NCBI GenBank assembly: GCA_903853805.1
Contig: CAINUN010000050.1
Coordinates: forward strand, 36,501 to 100,500
From: an uncultured Bacteroidota bacterium
GTDB lineage: Bacteria; Bacteroidota; Bacteroidia; Chitinophagales; Chitinophagaceae
DNA length: 64,000 nucleotides
Direction: 5' to 3'
The notes beneath the pieces were generated by a model. It did no database searches. It was not told where the DNA came from and saw only the letters and a program-made list of their open reading frames with translations. Every line of letters starts with the position of its first letter. Positions within the stretch are counted from its first letter, which is position 1. The position numbers and the translations under genes are program-made. This document shows positions 8,894 to 18,400 of this stretch, in pieces.

Positions 8894-9982
8894 CTACAAA
8901 GTAGAAAGCCATTTTTCAAGAACGGGAATGAATTGTTGGCATCGTAAATGGGCATCTATTTTTTTAAAAGGAAAATCTGCAACTGCATGCAACTCTTCTT
9001 TCAATTTAAAATTCTTTTGCGAAGCAGCATAAAAAATGCCCGATTGGTGTAAGTATTTTGCAAGATAAAGTTGCTCAGTTTGTGAGGGCGTAGGAATGAG
9101 TATTGCTTTTTTTTGAAGCGCTACAAAATCCATAATGCTAGTATAGCCACTTCTACAAATTACATAAGACGCTTCCTCTATTAGTGGTAAAAGATCTGTC
9201 GCTGAAAGTCGTTGGTAGTAATCTATATGCAGTGGAATATTTTCTCTTTTCACCGCATTGCTGCCTTCAACAAAAACCACTTTTCCTTCCAAGCCTTGAA
9301 CCTCTTGCCACAATAAATCAGATAGCTGAGCCCGTTGTGTTTCTTCGCCCGATAATAAAACCAACAAATGCTTTGTTGTTTCTTTTTCTCTTACCGAAAA
9401 ATGTGTGAGCCAACCAATGTATGCTGTGTTATTAGGCAATATTTTTGGATGCGCCAATTTGCCAGCAAGATTACTTTCTTCCTCAGCAACATCGGGCACC
9501 CAAACCGATGAAAAGCGTTGTAGCAATTGGTAATGAAGCGTTTGTAAAAAACGATTTATTGTTGCGCCAAAACCCGAGTCTATTTGCAACTGATGACAAA
9601 GAATGACGGAAGGAATGGTAGCATGATGCAAACCATATCGATTGTCGGAAATGATGCCATCAATTTTTTGGGTAACCACAAATTGTTTCAACCAGTTTTT
9701 TTCTTCTTTTATTGCCTTAAAAATCTTGGGCGTTTGCAACATAAGATGCGGTAAAAACATGTTTGCCTGTTTGCTATAATTCACTTCATATCCTTTCAAT
9801 TGAAAATAAGAAAGCTCAGGAAAACTTTGTAACACAAAGCTTCTTTGCCACTCATTGCCGGCAAATAAAACAGTGTGTCCTAACTGCAACAAATGACGAA
9901 TGAAGGGCAGGCAGCGCGTGGTATGACCCAAACCCCAATCGAGCGGAGCAACAAGAATTCGTTTGGGTGAAGGTGTATTCAA
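8894..9982 (-). CDS. Glycosyltransferase (MurG/GT28-like fold)
   Basis: The 362-residue protein opens with a Gly-rich nucleotide-sugar loop, LVAPLDWGLGHTTRCLPFIRHLL, and carries a C-terminal half with ICRSGYTSIMDFVALQKKAILIPTPSQTEQLYLAKYL, typical of GT-B enzymes of the MurG/GT28 type. It is therefore expected to transfer a sugar from a UDP-donor in the cytoplasm. Acceptor unknown. The start codon is TTG at 9982; no ATG precedes the conserved segment. It probably forms an operon with the EamA, queD and SUI1 genes downstream. Confidence 0.8.
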   Translation of the reverse strand: MNTPSPKRILVAPLDWGLGHTTRCLPFIRHLLQLGHTVLFAGNEWQRSFVLQSFPELSYFQLKGYEVNYSKQANMFLPHLMLQTPKIFKAIKEEKNWLKQFVVTQKIDGIISDNRYGLHHATIPSVILCHQLQIDSGFGATINRFLQTLHYQLLQRFSSVWVPDVAEEESNLAGKLAHPKILPNNTAYIGWLTHFSVREKETTKHLLVLLSGEETQRAQLSDLLWQEVQGLEGKVVFVEGSNAVKRENIPLHIDYYQRLSATDLLPLIEEASYVICRSGYTSIMDFVALQKKAILIPTPSQTEQLYLAKYLHQSGIFYAASQKNFKLKEELHAVADFPFKKIDAHLRCQQFIPVLEKWLSTL

Positions 9983-10003
9983 GAAAGGTTATTTTTGGCG
10001 CCA

Positions 10004-10165
10004 ATGAAACAGATGAACAACAAATGTAGCAGATTCAAATTGACCCAAAAGTATTGGCTGTGGAGCCTCTTATTGGTGTTGCTGTTTCAGTCTTGTGCTC
10101 GCACGAAACCCTGCGGATGTGGCAGCGATTTAAACAAGGTATTTTATCATAAAAGAAGACACTAA
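10004..10165 (+). CDS. Small lipoprotein (53 aa), absent from the ORF track
   Basis: ATG at 10004 opens a 53-codon frame (MKQMNNKCSRFKL...) with a hydrophobic segment WLWSLLLVLLFQSC that ends in a lipobox (LFQSC). The mature peptide is very short and Cys/Gly-rich (CARTKPCGCGSDLN). A -7 element TATTTTTG (9990-9997) ends only 6 nt before the ATG; a second in-frame ATG lies at 10013. It sits divergent from the glycosyltransferase and upstream of pdxJ. Function unknown; an outer-membrane-anchored small lipoprotein is inferred. Confidence 0.62.
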   Translation: MKQMNNKCSRFKLTQKYWLWSLLLVLLFQSCARTKPCGCGSDLNKVFYHKRRH

Positions 10166-10214
10166 ACTTCATTCATCGTTTTTCTTTGAAATCATTCCTA
10201 ATTGATTTTTATCA

Positions 10215-10244
10215 TTGAGCTAATAGCAAATGCAATTATTTTTG
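10215..10244 (+). promoter_or_regulatory. Bacteroidetes-type promoter for pdxJ
   Basis: TTG (10215-10217), 19 nt, then TATTTTTG (10237-10244). This matches the -33/-7 consensus of the primary sigma factor in Bacteroidetes. It lies 16 nt before the pdxJ ATG. Confidence 0.7.
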
Positions 10245-10260
10245 TCACAAACGAACCATA

Positions 10261-10986
10261 ATGGCAACCAAACTCTCTGTCAATATAAATAAGATTGCAA
10301 CTATTCGAAATAGTCGCGGAGGGAATAATCCGAATGTGTTGCAAGTTGCTATTGATTGCCAACGATTTGGAGCGGAGGGAATAACTGTTCATCCACGACC
10401 AGACGAGCGTCATATTCGTTATGCTGATGTGCGTGAAATCAAATCTATTATTACAACAGAATTCAACATTGAGGGGAATCCAATGGAAGACAAGTTCGTA
10501 GATTTAGTTCTTGAGGTGAAGCCGCATCAAGTTACGCTTGTTCCAGACTACCCTACACAACTTACTTCCAATCATGGTTGGGATACGATTGTGCAAGCAA
10601 AATATTTACAAGACATTATTTCAGTTTTTAAGAAAGACAGAATTAGGGTTTCTCTTTTTGTTGACCCCATAGAAAAAATGGTTTCCGCTGCTGCCGCTAC
10701 AGGAACTGACAGAGTGGAGCTTTATACAGAAGATTATGCTAGGCTTTTTCATCAAAACAAGTCTATGGCGATAAGAAACTATTTGTTGGCAGCACAAATT
10801 GCTAAAGAAAAGAACCTTGGCTTAAATGCGGGTCATGATTTGGACTTAAATAATTTGAAGTTTTTTGCCAATAACATTCCAAGTTTGTTGGAAGTTTCAA
10901 TTGGGCATGCCTTGATTAGTGATGCACTCTATTTTGGGTTAGAAAACACCATTCAGTTGTATAGACGTCAATTAATTGCTAGATAA
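10261..10986 (+). CDS. pdxJ: Pyridoxine 5'-phosphate synthase PdxJ
   Basis: The 241-residue TIM-barrel enzyme condenses 1-deoxyxylulose 5-phosphate with 3-amino-2-oxopropyl phosphate to give pyridoxine 5'-phosphate. Family motifs are visible: LSVNINKIATIRNSRG near the N-terminus, GITVHPRPDERHIRYADV, FNIEGNP, VTLVPDYP, VSLFVDP and GLNAGHDLDLNNL, ending with VSIGHALISDALYFGL. Length is normal. It has its own promoter. Nothing supported is seen in the 157 bp that follow. Confidence 0.96.
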   Translation: MATKLSVNINKIATIRNSRGGNNPNVLQVAIDCQRFGAEGITVHPRPDERHIRYADVREIKSIITTEFNIEGNPMEDKFVDLVLEVKPHQVTLVPDYPTQLTSNHGWDTIVQAKYLQDIISVFKKDRIRVSLFVDPIEKMVSAAAATGTDRVELYTEDYARLFHQNKSMAIRNYLLAAQIAKEKNLGLNAGHDLDLNNLKFFANNIPSLLEVSIGHALISDALYFGLENTIQLYRRQLIAR

Positions 10987-11143
10987 TATCCGAGCCAAAC
11001 AAGGCAATTCCTTGTTCAGGCAAGATTATTAGGCGATTTTTATAAAAAGAGTTATTTTCGGAAAAACCAGCCACCTTGTTTTTTCGAGGTTAATTGCTTT
11101 TGATATTTGTATTGATTGATTCGATTTCGGAAATTTGCAGCCC

Positions 11144-12964
11144 ATGAAGAAAAGTTTACTCACAACCCTTTTATTTGTTTTGGGATTTATCCTCCCTGAA
11201 CAAGTATTTGCGCAGCTGACTGCAAACTTTTCAGCAATACCAATTAGCGGATGTTCGCCTATTTTGGTTCAATTCACAGACTCATCGACAGGCAATCCAA
11301 CAAATTGGAATTGGAATCTTGGTAATGGTACTCTTTCCAACATTCAAAACCCTTCTACCGTTTACATCACACCGGGCATTTATACAGTTACATTAACTGT
11401 TTCAAATGGGACAAGCTCTGATACAAAAACCATCACTAATTATATCAATGTAATTCCTTCGCCTGAGGTTTATTTTACAGCAAGCGATTCATCAGTTACT
11501 TGTCCGCCAAAGACTGTACAATTTACCAACCAGACCATTTTAGGAACTGGTGGAGCAGCTTCCTATTTTTGGGATTTTGGAGATGGGGCAACATCAACTG
11601 TTCAAAACCCAACACACACTTATACCAATGGTGGAAACTATACGGTTACTCTTGCCGTGACTAATAGTGCTGGTTGTATGAAGCTGAAAACTAAAACTAA
11701 TTACATTCAAGTCTCTACTCCCCCTGATGCCAATTTCACTTCTGCCAACAATATTTCCTGTGTGGTGCCAAGTAGCGTCAGTTTTACAAATACTACGTTA
11801 GGCGGCACAACATATGATTGGGATTTTGGCTCTCTACCTAACTCTACCGCAATAAATCCAACTCACCTATATAATGCTGCAGGCAATTATACGGTTACGC
11901 TTATTGCCACTAATGCTTATGGGTGTAAAGATACCGTGGTCAAACCCAATTTCGTGAGCTTAGGCCCTATCTCTGTGAATTTCAACAAGAGTGCATCCTC
12001 CGTTTGCAAGGGTGTTCCAATTATTTTTACAAATACTACTACACCTGGGGTTGGAAGTTGTACTTGGAATTTTGGAGACGGAACTACGCCTATTGCTACA
12101 TTAAATGCTACCCATGCTTATTCTACAGCAGGAACATTCACAGTAAAACTAGTAGTAATTAACAGCGGATGCAAAGACTCATCAATGCAAACAGTTACTG
12201 TTTTCCCTTCCCCTTCAGCAGCGTTTTCAGCAACCCCAACAGCAGGTTGTACGGTTCCACAAACGGTTTCGTTTTCCAATAGTTCTACTGGAGCTGTTTC
12301 TTATATGTGGAGTTTTGGAACTGGTGCAACATCAGCATTAGTTAACCCAAGTTATACTTACACAATCCTTGGTTCTTATAATGTAGCATTAATTGCAACG
12401 TCAAACAATAACTGTAAGGATACGCTAACTCAAAATGCCTACATTAATTTTATCATACCAACCGTAACTGTTTCTGCTAACAATGTAAATGGGTGTCTTC
12501 CCGACACCGTAACCTTCACAGCTATATCGAACCCATCTATTTCCAGTTATAATTGGAACATGGGAAATAGTACAGTAATTCCAGGCGGTTCTACTATTAC
12601 ATACATCTATACTACTCCTGGAACGTATAATGTTACGGCCGGTTATTCCACTACTCCAAGTTGCAACTTTACAACTACTGCATTGCCAATAAACGTGGGT
12701 ACACCACCTTCACCGTCATTTACAGCAACACCTAATCCTGCATGTCCGGGAACAACAATTACGTTTATCAACACTAGTAATGCCCCTTCTGGTACAACCT
12801 ATCTATGGAATTTTGGAGATGGCGGAACAGATTCTACAATAAACACTTCTTATATTTATTGGAATCAAGGAACCTACCCGGTTACCTTAACAGCAACCTA
12901 TCAAGGTTGTAGTGCAACTTATTCGTTAAATATAACCATCACCCCCCCCTATCAAGTTTTTTAA
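11144..12964 (+). CDS. PKD-repeat surface protein, N-terminal part (frameshifted)
   Basis: Secreted protein with a signal peptide (MKKSLLTTLLFVLGFILPEQVFAQ) and seven PKD-like domains, each with a WNFGDG-type core and a Y.TPG.YTVTL block. The ORF track starts at a TTG (11135); ATG at 11144 begins the signal peptide. The frame ends at 12964 shortly after an eight-C run and a six-T run. The next PKD domain continues in another frame without interruption, so this is the first half of one giant protein (about 1744 residues if one base is added). Expected to be a T9SS-exported adhesin. Confidence 0.85.
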   Translation: MKKSLLTTLLFVLGFILPEQVFAQLTANFSAIPISGCSPILVQFTDSSTGNPTNWNWNLGNGTLSNIQNPSTVYITPGIYTVTLTVSNGTSSDTKTITNYINVIPSPEVYFTASDSSVTCPPKTVQFTNQTILGTGGAASYFWDFGDGATSTVQNPTHTYTNGGNYTVTLAVTNSAGCMKLKTKTNYIQVSTPPDANFTSANNISCVVPSSVSFTNTTLGGTTYDWDFGSLPNSTAINPTHLYNAAGNYTVTLIATNAYGCKDTVVKPNFVSLGPISVNFNKSASSVCKGVPIIFTNTTTPGVGSCTWNFGDGTTPIATLNATHAYSTAGTFTVKLVVINSGCKDSSMQTVTVFPSPSAAFSATPTAGCTVPQTVSFSNSSTGAVSYMWSFGTGATSALVNPSYTYTILGSYNVALIATSNNNCKDTLTQNAYINFIIPTVTVSANNVNGCLPDTVTFTAISNPSISSYNWNMGNSTVIPGGSTITYIYTTPGTYNVTAGYSTTPSCNFTTTALPINVGTPPSPSFTATPNPACPGTTITFINTSNAPSGTTYLWNFGDGGTDSTINTSYIYWNQGTYPVTLTATYQGCSATYSLNITITPPYQVF

Positions 12965-13149
12965 TTATCCCAGGAAATTGTGCCAATAAAAAAAACATAT
13001 CAACAATAAATAATTCAACCCCTGGCTGCACTTATTTATGGGATTTTGGGGACGGTTCTACTTCAACATTAATTAACCCAACTCACACATATACTAACTT
13101 TGGAAATTACACTGTAGTACTGTATGTAACAAATCCAGTTACAGGATGC

Positions 13150-16100
13150 GTGGCGCATGCACATCAAGATTTACACTTGTATCAATTAATAGGGGACTTT
13201 ATTGCCTCCGACACTTCAATGTGCAATAGTAACATTGACACTTTTGCAGCATTATTAAACATCAACATCATTGGCGCTATTCAAAGTTATACTTGGCATT
13301 TTGGCGATGGCACTTCAGTTACAGAAACAGATTCTTTAACTACCCACCATTACCTTTCAAACGGAATTTTTACAGTGACTTTGGTGTTGACCGACACTTT
13401 GGGGTGTAAGGATACAATTACGAAGGTCAATTACATTCATATTGGGGGTCCAATTGTAAACTTTGTTGGGGTTCCTACTCCTGGTTGTTCTCCTTTAACC
13501 GTTTTGTTTACCGATCAAACTATTTCACCTGATGGTTTTGCAGCAAGAAACTGGAAATTTGGTGATGGTGTTTTTTCCAACTCTAACACTGTAAATGTTT
13601 CACATACATACAATACTGGACAATATTCTGTAAGACTTATAGTAACCGATACTAAAGGTTGCAAAGACACGCTAATAAAATCAAATTACATTATAGCAAC
13701 AAAACCGAACGCAAGTTTTAATTCTCCTGACACCATTATTTGTAAAGGTCAAATAGCCCATTTTTACAGTAATAATTCTGGAAATTATACTTATCTGTGG
13801 CTGTTTGGAGATGGCGGCAATGCAACAACATTAAACCCTACACACGTTTATAACGCTGCAGGCAATTATACAGTCAGTTTTATTCTAACTAATTCAAGTG
13901 GTTGTAAAGACACTATGACCAAAACAGCTTATGTTCATGTGTCTTCTGTCAACCCAGGATTTACTTTGAGTGACACCTTCTCTACCTGCCCTCCTTTAAC
14001 TGTGTTTTTCTTAGATACAACTTCTGGCTCAACGACTCATAATTGGGTATTTGGAAATGGAAATGCTTCTTCTATCATTAATCCTGGTGCTATTTATACT
14101 TTACCAGGAAACTACAATGTGAAACTTGTTACCTCAAACGGCATATGCACAGATTCTGCCTTCAGAAATATTCACATTTTAGGTCCAATAGGCACCTTTT
14201 CATATGCTCCTCTGACTGGCTGTTATCCATTGACTGTAACATTCACAGCTAATACATTAAACACGGTGAAGATAATTTGGGACATGAGCAATGGGTTTAC
14301 CGATACATCAACTACAAATCAAAGCCCTTATAACTTTAACTATAATTATACTTATAACCAAGTTGGCAATTTTGTTCCAGTGTTTGTCTTATCGAATGGA
14401 CAAAATTGTACGGTTCCTTATTTTGGGCAAGACACCATAAAAGTTGGACATCTTGATGCTGATTTTTATTTCACGCCTATTCCTCAGTGCGAAAAAACAA
14501 TAGTACAATTTACTGATTCAATAACTAATTCTACTCTTACTATTGCCTCTCACTACTGGACATTTGGTGATGGAAACTCAAGCACAATTCACAATCCAAC
14601 TCATCTTTATTCTGCCGCCGGAACATTTACGGTCAAACTAGTGCTCGTAGCATCGAATGGATGTGCAGATACTATAACAAAACAAATAACAGTTCTACCC
14701 TCTCCCAACTTGACCATAAGTAACAACCTCATTTTTTGTCAAGGTCAATTTACCTCCGCTCCATTACAAGTAAGTGGTGCATTAACTTATTCATGGTCTC
14801 CTGCTGCTACCCTTTCCTGTAGCACTTGTACAAATCCTTATGCATTCCCTACTTCAACAACAACATACACAGTGGTTGGTACTGCAGCAAATGGTTGTAC
14901 AGATACTGCGCAGGTAACAATAGGTATTGACACAATACCTCAAATTATTGTATCAAATTCTCAAACAATTTGCTCCAATGATACCATTCAACTAAGCGCT
15001 GTTGGTGCAGCAAATTTTTCTTGGTCACCCTCTGTTGGGCTTTCCTGTTCTCTTTGCCCTAATCCTATTGCAAACCCTCAAACAACAGTTACTTATACTG
15101 TAATTGGCACTAATCTTTCAGGATGTGCTGACACTGATCATGTAACATTGACTGTAATTCCAGCCCCTAATATCAATGCTGGTCCTGATATTACTATTTG
15201 CAAATACGGTCAGGCACAACTTCATGCCACTGGATTACCCAACTTAACGTGGAATCCTTCATCAACATTATCTTGTCCTAACTGCTCTAACCCAATTGCA
15301 ACTCCACTTTTTACAACACCTTATGTGGTTAGCGGAGTTGATAATGCAGGTTGTAACGATTCAGATACAGTAGTTGTGTTTGTTAACCCACTACCGATTA
15401 TAAGTATAGGAAACGACACGGTATTATGTGCTGGGAAATCTTTACAATTGAACGCTAGCGGTGCTGTAACATACATATGGTCTCCACCGTTTTTCATTTC
15501 ATGTGTGAATTGTCCTAATCCAATTATTCAGCCAAATGACACAACAACCTATACCGTTATTGGAGTAGATTCAAATGGTTGTAAAGACACTGCTTCCATC
15601 GCCATCAATATTATTCCAAAATATCCAATGTCTTTTGGTGTTGATGACAGTATCTGTATTGGTGATTCTGTAACTCTTTTTGCAATTGGAGGCACTTCTT
15701 ATTTGTGGTCGCCAGCTGCTACATTAAACAACGATACAAGTAGTAGCCCAATAGCAACACCTTTAGAAACTTCAACTTATCAAGTGATTATTACCCAAGG
15801 AACTTGTTTTACTGATACTGGCAATGTTACGATTTCTGTTTTCCCATGGCCAACTGTAAATGCAGGGCCTGACCAAACAATTATCGCAGGTAACTCCATT
15901 AACTTATTCGCTACTAGTACTAATACTATTAGTTACGTCTGGGAACCATCAACAACATTAAGTTGTGCAACCTGTCAAAGCCCTGTAGCCAATCCAACTG
16001 AAACGACAACCTACATTGTAACAGCATATAACGAGTTAGGTTGTGAAGCAACAGACGAGGTTACCATTTTTTTGATTTGCGATAATGGACAGTTATTCCT

Positions 16101-16377
16101 TGCAAATACTTTTACGCCAAATGGTGACGGGCATAATGACCGATTTTATCCTCAAGGAAAAGGAATGCTCAACATTCTTCAGTTCTCTATTTATAATCGT
16201 TGGGGTGAAAAAGTGTTTGAAGCAAATAATATTCAACCAAATAACGACTTAATTGGATGGGATGGTACTTATAAAGGAGAAACTCTTACTCCAGATGTCT
16301 ATGTTTATGTTGTAAAAGCTGTCTGTTATACAGGCGATATCATAGAAGTAAAAGGAGATATTTCGTTGATTAGATAG
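13150..16377 (+). CDS. PKD/Ig-like surface protein, C-terminal part with T9SS type B sorting domain
   Basis: Continuation of the preceding frame. The coding sequence is open from about 12953, where PGNCANKKN...CTYLWDFGDG is another PKD domain; 13150 is only the track's first start codon. It has about six more PKD domains, then six Ig-like repeats with a paired-Cys motif (LSCSTCTNP, LSCSLCPNP, LSCPNCSNP), and the gliding-motility C-terminal domain (NTFTPNGDGHNDRF, YNRWGEKVFE, GWDGTYKGE), the type B signal for the type IX secretion system. The porP/sprF gene follows 9 nt later. Read together with 11144-12964 it is one protein. Confidence 0.85.
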   Translation: MAHAHQDLHLYQLIGDFIASDTSMCNSNIDTFAALLNINIIGAIQSYTWHFGDGTSVTETDSLTTHHYLSNGIFTVTLVLTDTLGCKDTITKVNYIHIGGPIVNFVGVPTPGCSPLTVLFTDQTISPDGFAARNWKFGDGVFSNSNTVNVSHTYNTGQYSVRLIVTDTKGCKDTLIKSNYIIATKPNASFNSPDTIICKGQIAHFYSNNSGNYTYLWLFGDGGNATTLNPTHVYNAAGNYTVSFILTNSSGCKDTMTKTAYVHVSSVNPGFTLSDTFSTCPPLTVFFLDTTSGSTTHNWVFGNGNASSIINPGAIYTLPGNYNVKLVTSNGICTDSAFRNIHILGPIGTFSYAPLTGCYPLTVTFTANTLNTVKIIWDMSNGFTDTSTTNQSPYNFNYNYTYNQVGNFVPVFVLSNGQNCTVPYFGQDTIKVGHLDADFYFTPIPQCEKTIVQFTDSITNSTLTIASHYWTFGDGNSSTIHNPTHLYSAAGTFTVKLVLVASNGCADTITKQITVLPSPNLTISNNLIFCQGQFTSAPLQVSGALTYSWSPAATLSCSTCTNPYAFPTSTTTYTVVGTAANGCTDTAQVTIGIDTIPQIIVSNSQTICSNDTIQLSAVGAANFSWSPSVGLSCSLCPNPIANPQTTVTYTVIGTNLSGCADTDHVTLTVIPAPNINAGPDITICKYGQAQLHATGLPNLTWNPSSTLSCPNCSNPIATPLFTTPYVVSGVDNAGCNDSDTVVVFVNPLPIISIGNDTVLCAGKSLQLNASGAVTYIWSPPFFISCVNCPNPIIQPNDTTTYTVIGVDSNGCKDTASIAINIIPKYPMSFGVDDSICIGDSVTLFAIGGTSYLWSPAATLNNDTSSSPIATPLETSTYQVIITQGTCFTDTGNVTISVFPWPTVNAGPDQTIIAGNSINLFATSTNTISYVWEPSTTLSCATCQSPVANPTETTTYIVTAYNELGCEATDEVTIFLICDNGQLFLANTFTPNGDGHNDRFYPQGKGMLNILQFSIYNRWGEKVFEANNIQPNNDLIGWDGTYKGETLTPDVYVYVVKAVCYTGDIIEVKGDISLIR

Positions 16378-16386
16378 AAGGAAAGC

Positions 16387-17451
16387 ATGAAATTGTATAA
16401 AGGATTCATCATACTAATTATTGTCTACACACAATGTCTAAATGTTGATGGGCAAGATTTGCATTTCTCACAATTTTATGAAAATGCCATGATGCGCAAT
16501 CCTGGTTTAACAGGAATATTTAGTGGTGATTATAGGATGGGGGTAAACTATCGTAACCAGTGGAGTACGATCTCTGCACCCTATCAAACTTATCTTGCTT
16601 CAGTGGAAACAAGAATAGGAATTAGTGACGAAACCTTTGACTGTATCAGTATGGGTATTAATATCACACAAGACAAAGCAGGCTCAATTGATTTTGTAAG
16701 TACACAAGTTTACCCAACATTTTGTTACAACAAATCTATGCAAGACCCTCACCACTCCTATTTGTCTTCAGGTATTGCAGCTGGAATGATCCAAAGAGCA
16801 ATTGACCCATCAAAGATGACATTCTCTTCACAGTATTTTGGAGGGACATATAACCCAGGGTTCCCATCGGGTGAATTGATGAACCAAACCAAGCTAACCT
16901 ATTTCGACATAGGTGCTGGCATAAGTTTTAATAGTTCTCTAGGTGATCAGGGTAAATATAATTATTACATTGGAGCTGCTGCCTTTCATCTAAACAAACC
17001 AAAGGCGGCGTTTGGTAATGAAGCTTTTGTAAGAATGGACGTGAGGTATAATGGAAATCTGGGGTTGAGTTGTCAATTAAACAATGAATTCGGACTTATT
17101 TCACACTTCAATTTTTCAATACAAGGAAAATATAGAGAAACCATTGGCGGCGCCTTACTCTGTTATAGAAATTATGACGAGGCAAAGCAACTCATGTTTG
17201 TTTTGTTTGGTGGTGTTTATTATAGATTGAATGATGCCATCATCCCTACTTTCAAACTCGATTACCTAAACTATACTTTTACCGTTTCATATGACATCAA
17301 TTCTTCCAGCTTAAAAAATGTAAGCAAGGCACAGGGTGGTGTAGAAATTTCAGTATATAAACGAGGCTTTCTTTATAGAAAACCATGGACTGAAGATAAA
17401 ACACATTGCCCCCGTTTTGAACAAATGATTCTCCCAAACTACGAGCAATAA
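16387..17451 (+). CDS. PorP/SprF family type IX secretion membrane protein
   Basis: The 354-residue outer-membrane beta-barrel protein has a signal peptide (to NVDGQ) and the typical start DLHFSQFYENAMMRNPGLTGIFSGDYRMGVNYRNQW. Members of this family are often encoded directly after type B sorted adhesins and are thought to anchor or help export that partner. It is 9 nt downstream of the PKD protein, supporting a dedicated pair. A hairpin terminator follows. Confidence 0.92.
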   Translation: MKLYKGFIILIIVYTQCLNVDGQDLHFSQFYENAMMRNPGLTGIFSGDYRMGVNYRNQWSTISAPYQTYLASVETRIGISDETFDCISMGINITQDKAGSIDFVSTQVYPTFCYNKSMQDPHHSYLSSGIAAGMIQRAIDPSKMTFSSQYFGGTYNPGFPSGELMNQTKLTYFDIGAGISFNSSLGDQGKYNYYIGAAAFHLNKPKAAFGNEAFVRMDVRYNGNLGLSCQLNNEFGLISHFNFSIQGKYRETIGGALLCYRNYDEAKQLMFVLFGGVYYRLNDAIIPTFKLDYLNYTFTVSYDINSSSLKNVSKAQGGVEISVYKRGFLYRKPWTEDKTHCPRFEQMILPNYEQ

Positions 17452-17453
17452 AA

Positions 17454-17473
17454 AAGGCGCCCTAAAGCGCCTT
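17454..17473. terminator. Hairpin terminator after porP/sprF
   Basis: Stem AAGGCGC / GCGCCTT with a 6-nt loop, preceded by A's and followed by CTTCTT. It lies between convergent porP/sprF and the response regulator and can serve both strands, better on the minus strand where six T follow. Confidence 0.7.
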
Positions 17474-17494
17474 CTTCGTTATGTTATATGGATT

Positions 17495-18199
17495 TTACAA
17501 TGCAATTGGATTGCAATTAAATTTAAATCCAATTCCATGAATGGTTTGTAACTGAACGGTTGGGTCACTTTTAATGTACTTACGGATTTTGGTAACAAAC
17601 ACATCCATGCTGCGACCCAAAAAATAATCTTCTTTGCCCCAAACGCTTAGTAAAATATCGTCGCGCTTTAAAACCTTATTGGCATTCATACATAAATACC
17701 TAAACAAATCTGCTTCACGTTGAGTCAATTGAAATTCTTCTTTTTCGCCTTGCAATAAAAGATTGTCATAATTGAATGTGAGATTCCCAATCTTATAACC
17801 AGATGGATTTCCATCTTCCTTTTTCATTGTACGCTTCAAAAACACTTCAATGCGAAGAATCAATTCCTGCATGTTGAATGGCTTCGTGATATAGTCATCC
17901 GCTCCACTTTGGAATCCAGCAATCTTATCATCATCCATTGACTTGGAAGTGAGCATGAGAATCGGAATAGTTTCGTTCTTTTTACGAATTTGAGCAGCTA
18001 TAGACATGCCATCTTTCTTTGGCAACATAACATCCATCAACACCATGTCGAAATTGTGCTTCATGAATTGTTGAAATCCAGTTTCACCATCAGGGCAATT
18101 AATAACTTCGTAACCCTTATCCTGTAAGCTATCTTTAACAACAAAGCTTAATGTAGGGTCGTCTTCAATCAAAAGAATTTTAGCTTTCGGTTCAGCCAT
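17495..18199 (-). CDS. OmpR/PhoB-family response regulator (RprY-like)
   Basis: The 234-residue two-domain regulator has a receiver domain with acidic pocket LLIEDD, phosphoacceptor Asp56 in VLMDVMLP, and the switch lysine in ITKPF. The C-terminal winged helix contains LTQREADLFRYLCMNANKVLKRDDIL and the recognition region SMDVFVTKIRKYIK. It resembles RprY-type regulators of Bacteroidetes. No histidine kinase lies in the window, so it is an orphan here. The 200 bp before the gene hold no gene; a candidate -7 element (TACCTTTA, minus strand, near 18311-18318) is weak. Confidence 0.92.
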   Translation of the reverse strand: MAEPKAKILLIEDDPTLSFVVKDSLQDKGYEVINCPDGETGFQQFMKHNFDMVLMDVMLPKKDGMSIAAQIRKKNETIPILMLTSKSMDDDKIAGFQSGADDYITKPFNMQELILRIEVFLKRTMKKEDGNPSGYKIGNLTFNYDNLLLQGEKEEFQLTQREADLFRYLCMNANKVLKRDDILLSVWGKEDYFLGRSMDVFVTKIRKYIKSDPTVQLQTIHGIGFKFNCNPIAL

Positions 18200-18400
18200 A
18201 AAATAGAATTATGTCGTTTACAAACTATCGATGATGATGTAAAAATAAAGGCTTTTTATTAAACTCAAACCATTCTGATTAACATCAACTTTCATGTTGT
18301 TTTCGAAGTGTAAAGGTAGTTGGTATTGAAATCTGTATCCAAATTACTCATAACTATTGAACCAGCAAATTCTTTCCATTAAAAATAATGCATAAGGCTA

